Origin: Porodaedalea pini
Lineage: Eukaryota; Basidiomycota; Agaricomycetes; Hymenochaetales; Hymenochaetaceae
Reading direction: 5' to 3'
NCBI GenBank assembly: GCA_002794775.1
Contig: NBAY01000007.1
Span: 1,168,649-1,232,648, forward strand
DNA length: 64,000 nucleotides
The first letter of the stretch is position 1, and each line of letters begins with the position of its first letter. The position numbers and the translations under genes are program-made. The notes below the pieces were generated by a model, which was not told the DNA's origin, made no database searches, and was given only the letters and a program-made list of their open reading frames with translations. Below, in pieces: positions 58,573 to 64,000 of the stretch.

Positions 58573-59670
58573 TGTAACACCAACCGGTTCGTTGGGCACG
58601 GAACGAGCGGAACGCACGCGATGTACGTCACGAAGTCGAAGAGCCTCGACTCGGCAATCGAGCAAAGCGGTACACCCGGGTCGGCGGTGATTACCCGAAC
58701 ACGGAACGCACGCAACGGCCGGATCGCACGCATCAGCTACTCGGACCGACCCCGGTGCACTTATCTGTGCGCGTGTCCACTCGACCCTGCCAAAGGTTCG
58801 TTCATTTGCCTTTGTCTAACGAACATGCGGCAGCCCGGCATTGGTCGTTCCGGCTCCGTACAAAGGATCCCGAAGCTCACCGACGCTACGCCAAGTCAAC
58901 ACGCGCCGTCCCCGCCTTTCAGTAGTTCGGATCGTGGAGCCGCTCAAAGGAAACACTCAGGAGGCTCAGTGGTAGGACAATAGAGGACTCGTCTTATTTT
59001 ATTTCGCCTTTCATGTTTACGCAGGACACTTGTTTAGTATTTATAGAGCGTCGAATGTTGTAGATAGAACAGCAATTCCACCCCCGAGTTTCGACGCCTA
59101 ACTTCGTGTGCTATCTCTCAGGACTGTCTCTAGGTACGCCTCGGTGCCTCAGTGACTCGAATCGCTCACCTCGACTTCGTTTTATTCGCGTTGCGCCCGT
59201 TGCGCTCGTTCCGTCCGTTCCGTCCTTACCTCGTTTCGCTTCGTTCTCGTTATCTCGACTTCGACTCCCTCTCGTCTCTTATCTTCTGAATTAAGTCCCG
59301 TATCTCGCCCCGCTCTCTGGTACTCCAGACGACGTCTGTTGAGCACAGGGACCAGCCGTCCATCCCGAGGACAATCCCGCTCCGAGAAAGTCGTGTTAGT
59401 ATTAGCGCGTCTCCGTGTCTTCCGACACAGCCACCGACGATCCCCCACACATCTCGAGCGCTCCGCCGGCGCTACGCTTCGAACACTTCCCTATTAGTAC
59501 GCTTCGTCGATTCCGTTGCCCCTGACACACCGGAACGCACGCAACCCGAATCCTGCGATCCGGAACCCACGGAACTCGACCGGAACAAGGGTATTGACCC
59601 ATTAGACACGTCTCCCTCGAACTCAATCATCTGATTCCTATTCACTAACAACCGGAACTCAGAATTATCA
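58573..59670 (+). repeat. Gypsy-B 3' LTR
   Basis: 1098 bp, same as the 5' LTR except for about seven substitutions. Right-hand GCGC target duplication follows at 59671-59674. Confidence 0.95.
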
Positions 59671-59674
59671 GCGC

Positions 59675-61386
59675 TCATGTTCAATGGGCTCATGGACTTT
59701 GGCACAAATGCAGGTCTTGAAGACAAGTACATTGCTTTTGATGATGCGTTTGACTATGTCTTCAAGTCTACAAATCGTCTTGAGCATGTATTCTCTGCAG
59801 AAGTGCGCAAGCAATATGGTCCAGAGCCCTACCAGTGAAAGGATATCAAGGGGCGCCCTGATGCCCATCTTTGGGAACAGGCTGCAATGGAAGAGTTCAT
59901 CAGTCTGATTGAGAATGGCACTTTCCAGCCTGTCAGACTTCCAACTGGTCGTAAAACTATTGGTTGTCGCTGGGTGTTCAAACTCAAGCGCAAGGCAGAT
60001 GGCTCTGTGGACAGGTACAAGGCAAGACTGGTTGCAAAGGGATACTCACAGCGACCGGGATTAGAGTTTTCACAGGTGTTTGCACCAACTGCAAAGTGGG
60101 CGGCACTATGTGCAATTCTGGCTATAGCTGCACTTGAGGACCTTGAGCTTTACAGTGTAGACATCTCCACCGCTTTTCTCAATGGTGAGATGGATCATGA
60201 TGTCTACATGGACCAGCCTGAAGGGTTTGAGGAGTATTATGGTGCTGGATTTGTTCTTAAGCTAGTAAAGTCTATCTATGGACTGAAACAAGCTGGACGC
60301 CAGTGGCACAAGAAACTCAATTCAGTACTGAAGGGTATGGACTTCCAACTGGTGCGCTGCGACAACAGTATATGGGTCTATCGCAGAGAGGATGTGCGCA
60401 TTATCATTCCTGTCTATGTTGATGACATGACCATTGCTGCAAAGTCGAAGGAGCAGTACCAGTTTGTGAAGAGTGAGTTGGAGAAGCACTTCAAGCTACA
60501 TGACCTCGGGCCAACTTCATTCCTCTTGGGAGTTTACATTGAGTGTGATCGCTCTCAGCACTCTTTGTCTATATCTCAGCGCCAGTATATCATTGACATA
60601 CTTGAGCGTTTTGAACTTAGCAATTGTGGCACTGTGACAACCCCACTACCTGAAGGTCATAAGCTTAGCAAGTCCATGGCTCCCAAGAATGATGAAGAGA
60701 CTGCCTTCATGAAGACTGTTCCTTACAAGCAGTTGGTGGGCACTCTCATGTATCTTGCTGTGGCTACACGCCCAGACATTGCTTATGCAGTGGGAGTTCT
60801 GGCACGTTTTAGTGCTAATCCTGGCATGGCTCACTGGAAGGCTGCAAAGCACTTGTGTCGTTACCTTCAAGGTACCAAAGACTACAAGTTGACTTATGCA
60901 TCTGACCCCAACTCAGCTGAGCTGTTCACCACATTCTCTGATGCAGACCATGGTGGTGATGAGGATGACAGGCGCTCTACAAGTGGCATGGTGGTTAAAA
61001 TGGGAACTGGTGCAATCAGTTGGGCAAGTCGGTTGCAAACCATTGTGACTCTCTCTACTACTGAGGCAGAATACATTGCTGCTGTACAATCAGGACAAGA
61101 GATCATATGGTTGCGCAACTTACTCACTGAGTTTGGGTATCATTTTGATGCCCCATCTGTTCTCTATGTTGACAACCAGTCTGCATTAGCAGTTGCCAGA
61201 AATCCTGAACATCATGGGCGCATGAAACACCTGGATTTGCGTCATTACTGGCTGAGAGATGTGGTTGAAGCAGGCTATGTGGATGTGAGGTACTTGCCCA
61301 CTAAGTCTATGCCAGCTGATATCATGACCAAAGCCCTTGGGCGCTTGAAAGTGGGAGAGATGTGTGGGATGTTAGGTCTTAGGTGA
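59675..61386 (+). pseudogene. copia reverse transcriptase and RNase H (3' part of gag-pol)
   Basis: Resumes ALMFNGLMDFGTN after Gypsy-B. RT blocks include GCRWVFKLKRKADG, RLVAKGYSQRPG, FLNGEMDHDVYM and the catalytic YVDDM; RNase H has ADHGGDEDDRRSTSG and TLSTTEAEYIAAV. It ends MLGLR, TGA. An in-frame TGA at 59836-59838 replaces an expected Trp codon (PYQ[W]KDIKG), so the copy is dead independently of the Gypsy-B insertion. Confidence 0.95.
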
Positions 61387-61414
61387 CTTACAGATGTGTC
61401 AGATCAGGTGGGAG

Positions 61415-61644
61415 TGTTGGAAGTGTGATTCTGACACTTATTTTATGTTTTCCATGCTTTTCTTGATTTATTCCCACGCCTCTGTTTGCACATGTGCGCG
61501 CATGTGCGAACATCACGTGATTTTTGTCTTATGTAATATTAGCTTCAAAGCGGCTGAGACAATGTATGAGTGTCCCTATCTGTTGCACTCATCCATTGGA
61601 CTCAGGTGTGAAGTGTGACCCCTTTTGGTTCACTGCTGCTAATA
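61415..61644 (+). repeat. copia 3' LTR
   Basis: 230 bp, preceded by a purine-rich tract (GATCAGGTGGGAG). It lacks the 56-bp expansion of the 5' LTR and probably represents the older form. Confidence 0.95.
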
Positions 61645-63880
61645 GTTCGCCGATCAGGTCTGCTGTGACGATTTCCCAAGGACCTTTCGGGATCTCGTTC
61701 AGGTTCAGAGGATTATGCGGTTTTGCTCTGTGTGCCTTGGTACGTTGGCATGCATCACATCCCTCGACATATATTCGAACATCTCGTTGGATTCCCGGCC
61801 ACCAGTAGTTGCGTGTGATCAACTCATGGGTCTTGTAGCATCCTGGGTGTCCTGCGAGCGTGCTGTCGTGATGGTTTCGAATGATGTCTTCTTGGAGTTT
61901 ATGGTCTTTCGGCACGTAGATCCTGCCCTTCCACATCAACAACCCTTCTTCTTCATCCCATTCTCGTTCCTTCCGCTCTAACACCTTCACAACTGCTCTG
62001 TCCCTGTTGTTTCGTACCCTTTTAATTCGTTTAACAAAGTCTGCATCAAGCACTTCTAGCAGTGTTTCGTTTACAAATAGGTCCGGCTTGAGCAAAACGA
62101 TGTCGATATTGTCATTCTCCCCCCTCTCATGATCCGCTCGTCTCGAGAGGAGGTCAGCCTTAGTCATCAGGGCACCTGGTTTATGGAGCAGTTTGAAGTC
62201 GTAGTCCGCTAACTCCTGTAGCCATCTCGCTTGTCGGTGGTTAATCTTCTGGGGTTTTCGGAAATACTGGAGGTTGAGGTGATCCGACCAGATTTCGAAG
62301 GTTTGCGTTGCCCCTAGAAGATATTGTCGCCAGTCATCCAGTGCGCACATGATTGCGAACATCTCTTTGTCGTAGATTTCATAGTTGCGCTCTGCTTGGC
62401 TAAGCGCTTGCGATCGGTATGCGATTGGATGCCACTTTCCGTCAATGAATTGGGACAGAATGGCGCCGTTAGTGAAATGCGACGAATCGGCCTCCACCCG
62501 AAATTGACCGTCATCAGTAGGCACTGTGAGTACGGGTTCTTCACAGAGCTTCTGCTTCAGACGTTCAAAGGCCTCCTGTTGCTCCACCTCCCACTTCCAC
62601 TCTACATCTCCAGTCAACACTGTCAAGGGCTTCGCATAATGACTGAATGCTAGGATAAAGCAGCGGTAATAGTTGCAGAACCCAAGGAAAGACTGTAGTT
62701 CTTTCTTGTTCTTAGGCACTGGCCAATCTTTTACACCTGCCACTTTGGCTGGATCCATGCGAATCTGTCCGTTGCCAAGGATATGCCCAAGATAGTTCAC
62801 GGTCTCTTGAGCGAAGCTGCACTTTTCTGGCTTTAAGAACAACTTGTTTGCTCGCAACACTTCCAGGACTTGTCGGACGAGTTTGTCATGATGTTCGTGA
62901 GTTCGTGCAAAGATCAGAATGTCATCCATGTAGACTATGACGTGTCCATCATTGACGAGTTCTCGGAAGATCTCATTCATGAATCCTTGGAAGGTTGCCG
63001 GTGAGTTTGTGAGACCAAAAAACATGACCGTTGGTTCGAATAGACCGCGGTTTGTCCTGAAGGCGGCTTTATGCTTGTCACCCTCTCGAATCCGAATGTT
63101 ATTGTAACCCCAACGTATGTCAAGCTTCGTGAAGAATTTCGCCTGTTTTGTTTTGTCGATGAGCTCTTGGATTAGAGGTAACGGGTATTTGTTCTTAATC
63201 GTCATCTCGTTGAGCCGGCAATAATCCTGTATGGGGCGAAGCTTGCCATCCTTCTTTTTTATGAAGAAGAAGGGGGATGCCATCTCAGATTGAGAGTTAC
63301 GAATACGGCCAGTTCTCAAGTTTTCAGTGAGGAATTCGTCCAGTGCCACCTGTTCGGATGGACTGAGCGGGTAGATTTTACAGTCAGAGAGCTTTGAACC
63401 CGGCTTGAGTTCAATAGCATGATCCCAAGGGCGTCTCTCTGGTAACTGATCAAATTCCTGTTCACTGAAGACGTCCGCAAACTCTTTGACATAGTTTGGG
63501 ACTTCCTCGAGCACCTGTTGTCTGACCTTCAGCACTTTTCTCGGATCGGACTTAATGTACCTGTCCCAATCGAAGAGGAAGAGCTGATCGCCGTCTTCAA
63601 GTTCCACCAAATCAAGGTTTTCATCGGGGTCTGCATCAATGTCCTCTAGACTACGGATATAGCCGCATACATCGGGGCATCGATCGAATTCGATCGTTGA
63701 TTTTTGCCAGTCGATGTTGGGATTGTGCAGCTTTAACCATTCATGTCCGATGAACACATCTGTTTTCCCTAGATCTGTGACTGCGAAGTGGATGCGCTCT
63801 GAATGATCCTTAATTGTCATGCGCATTTCCACAAACTCTGTGATCGAGCCGTCCTTGTTGAGCGTGCCATCAGCATTATA
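61645..63880 (-). pseudogene. Gypsy-A protease tail, RT, RNase H and integrase start
   Basis: From the - strand start at the telomere junction: YNADGTLNKDG, protease C-terminal part (GKTDVFIGHEWLKLHNPNID), RT (PFFFIKKKDGKLRPIQDY, catalytic YMDDILIF), RNase H (RVEADSSHFTNGAILSQ, NYEIYDKEMFAIM), integrase zinc domain (HHDSTLAGHPG...CDACQRTKA) and the start of the core up to the copia target site. No stops. The protease active site and everything before it are lost at the telomere. Confidence 0.95.
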
Positions 63881-63892
63881 GACTCAGATTGG

Positions 63893-64000
63893 GATAGGGT
63901 TAGGCTTAGGGTTAGGCTAGGGTTAGGGTTAGGGTTAGGCTTGGGTTAGGGTTAGGCTTAGGGTTAGGCTTAGGGTTAGGTTAGGGTTAGGCTAGGGTTT
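63893..64000 (+). repeat. Telomeric repeat, TTAGGG with variants
   Basis: About 107 bases of TTAGGG mixed with TTAGGC, CTAGGG and TTGGG variants, G-rich strand running 5' to 3' toward the window end. The transition from Gypsy-A is at about 63880-63893 (ATTATAGACTCAGATTGGGA), with no subtelomeric spacer. Confidence 0.95.

Larger units (their letters stand above)
48984..59670 (+). mobile_element. Ty3/gypsy-type retrotransposon with antisense gene (Gypsy-B)
   Basis: 1098-bp LTRs (48984-50081, 58573-59670), ends TGTAAC...ATTATCA, target duplication GCGC. The LTRs differ at about seven sites by hand count, i.e. about 99.4% identical. Gag, protease, RT, RNase H and integrase follow in gypsy order. 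An extra gene lies antisense between Pol and the 3' LTR. A 9-bp motif (TTCCGTCCG and variants) recurs throughout. The copy is young but its Pol is frameshifted. Confidence 0.95.
45007..61644 (+). mobile_element. Ty1/copia LTR retrotransposon, itself split by Gypsy-B
   Basis: LTRs at 45007-45292 and 61415-61644, TSD GTTCG (45002-45006 and 61645-61649), start TGTTGGAAGTG and end CTGCTAATA. Integrase precedes RT, the copia order. The gag-pol frame is interrupted at 48983 by Gypsy-B and resumes at 59675. Apart from a 56-bp expansion, the LTRs are almost identical, so insertion was fairly recent. Confidence 0.95.
43379..63880 (-). mobile_element. Chromodomain Ty3/gypsy retrotransposon (Gypsy-A), split by copia and cut by the telomere
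   Basis: 3' LTR at 43379-43814, Pol in two parts (63880-61645 and 45001-43827), both - strand. The two parts join perfectly at the copia target site GTTCG to give DLIGELPEFNGHNA. The joined Pol has no stops or frameshifts in the parts seen. Gag, the 5' LTR and the protease active site are missing, because the sequence changes to telomeric repeat just upstream of them. Confidence 0.9.

Overview
The window is the right-hand end of a basidiomycete (Agaricomycete-type) chromosome. Genes carry short 50-65 bp introns with GT(A/G)NGT donors, and the recognisable proteins and retroelements (chromodomain Ty3/gypsy, CACTA/Plavaka-like transposases) are of mushroom type. The + strand ends in TTAGGG-type repeats (63893-64000), which is the correct orientation for a right telomere. 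I see no rRNA, tRNA or CRISPR. The genus cannot be told from what I can see.

Layout. (1) 1-5.9 kb: the only clearly intact host gene, a membrane-anchored GH5 exo-beta-1,3-glucanase (1580-4047, + strand, 7 exons). It is followed by a broken C-terminal piece of 1,3-beta-glucan synthase on the - strand. (2) 5.9-7.06 kb: first ORF of a CACTA/Plavaka-like DNA transposon, ending beside a 180-bp MITE. (3) 7.06-14.6 kb (-), 22.8-25.8 kb (+), 25.8-28.7 kb (+) and 33.95-39.3 kb (+): four copies (A, D, C, B) of a dispersed element that begins at one shared terminus and then carries chains of fragments of essential host genes, all in one orientation. The fragments come from a BTB/POZ protein, P4-ATPase flippase, NOT1, MUB1/SamB, PRP8, RPB1, a CAP-Gly protein and eIF4G. 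Introns are retained, so capture was at the DNA level. All fragments are degenerate pseudogene mosaics, although two junctions keep long open fusion frames. (4) 15.8-22.6 kb: a complete but decayed chromovirus with 434-bp LTRs, TSD TCCAC, a solo LTR inside its 5' LTR and a Tf1-like self-priming site. (5) 28.7-33.95 kb: AT-rich, gene-poor DNA with two GC-rich foldback repeat clusters, a roughly 110-bp tandem repeat, a GC-rich island of unknown nature, and a conserved fungal hypothetical gene cut by copy B. (6) 39.5-43.0 kb: a nine-exon - strand gene with three copies of an unassigned domain, ended by the second MITE. (7) 43.4-63.9 kb: a three-level nest. A - strand chromodomain gypsy element (Gypsy-A) is split by a + strand Ty1/copia element (TSD GTTCG), which is itself split by a + strand gypsy element (Gypsy-B, 1098-bp LTRs, TSD GCGC). 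Gypsy-A is cut off by the telomere.

The region is therefore a subtelomeric accumulation zone. The most unusual content is the gene-fragment-capturing element family, the paired near-identical introns in the glucanase gene, a Zn2Cys6-type gene lying antisense inside Gypsy-B, and a 9-bp motif spread through that same element.
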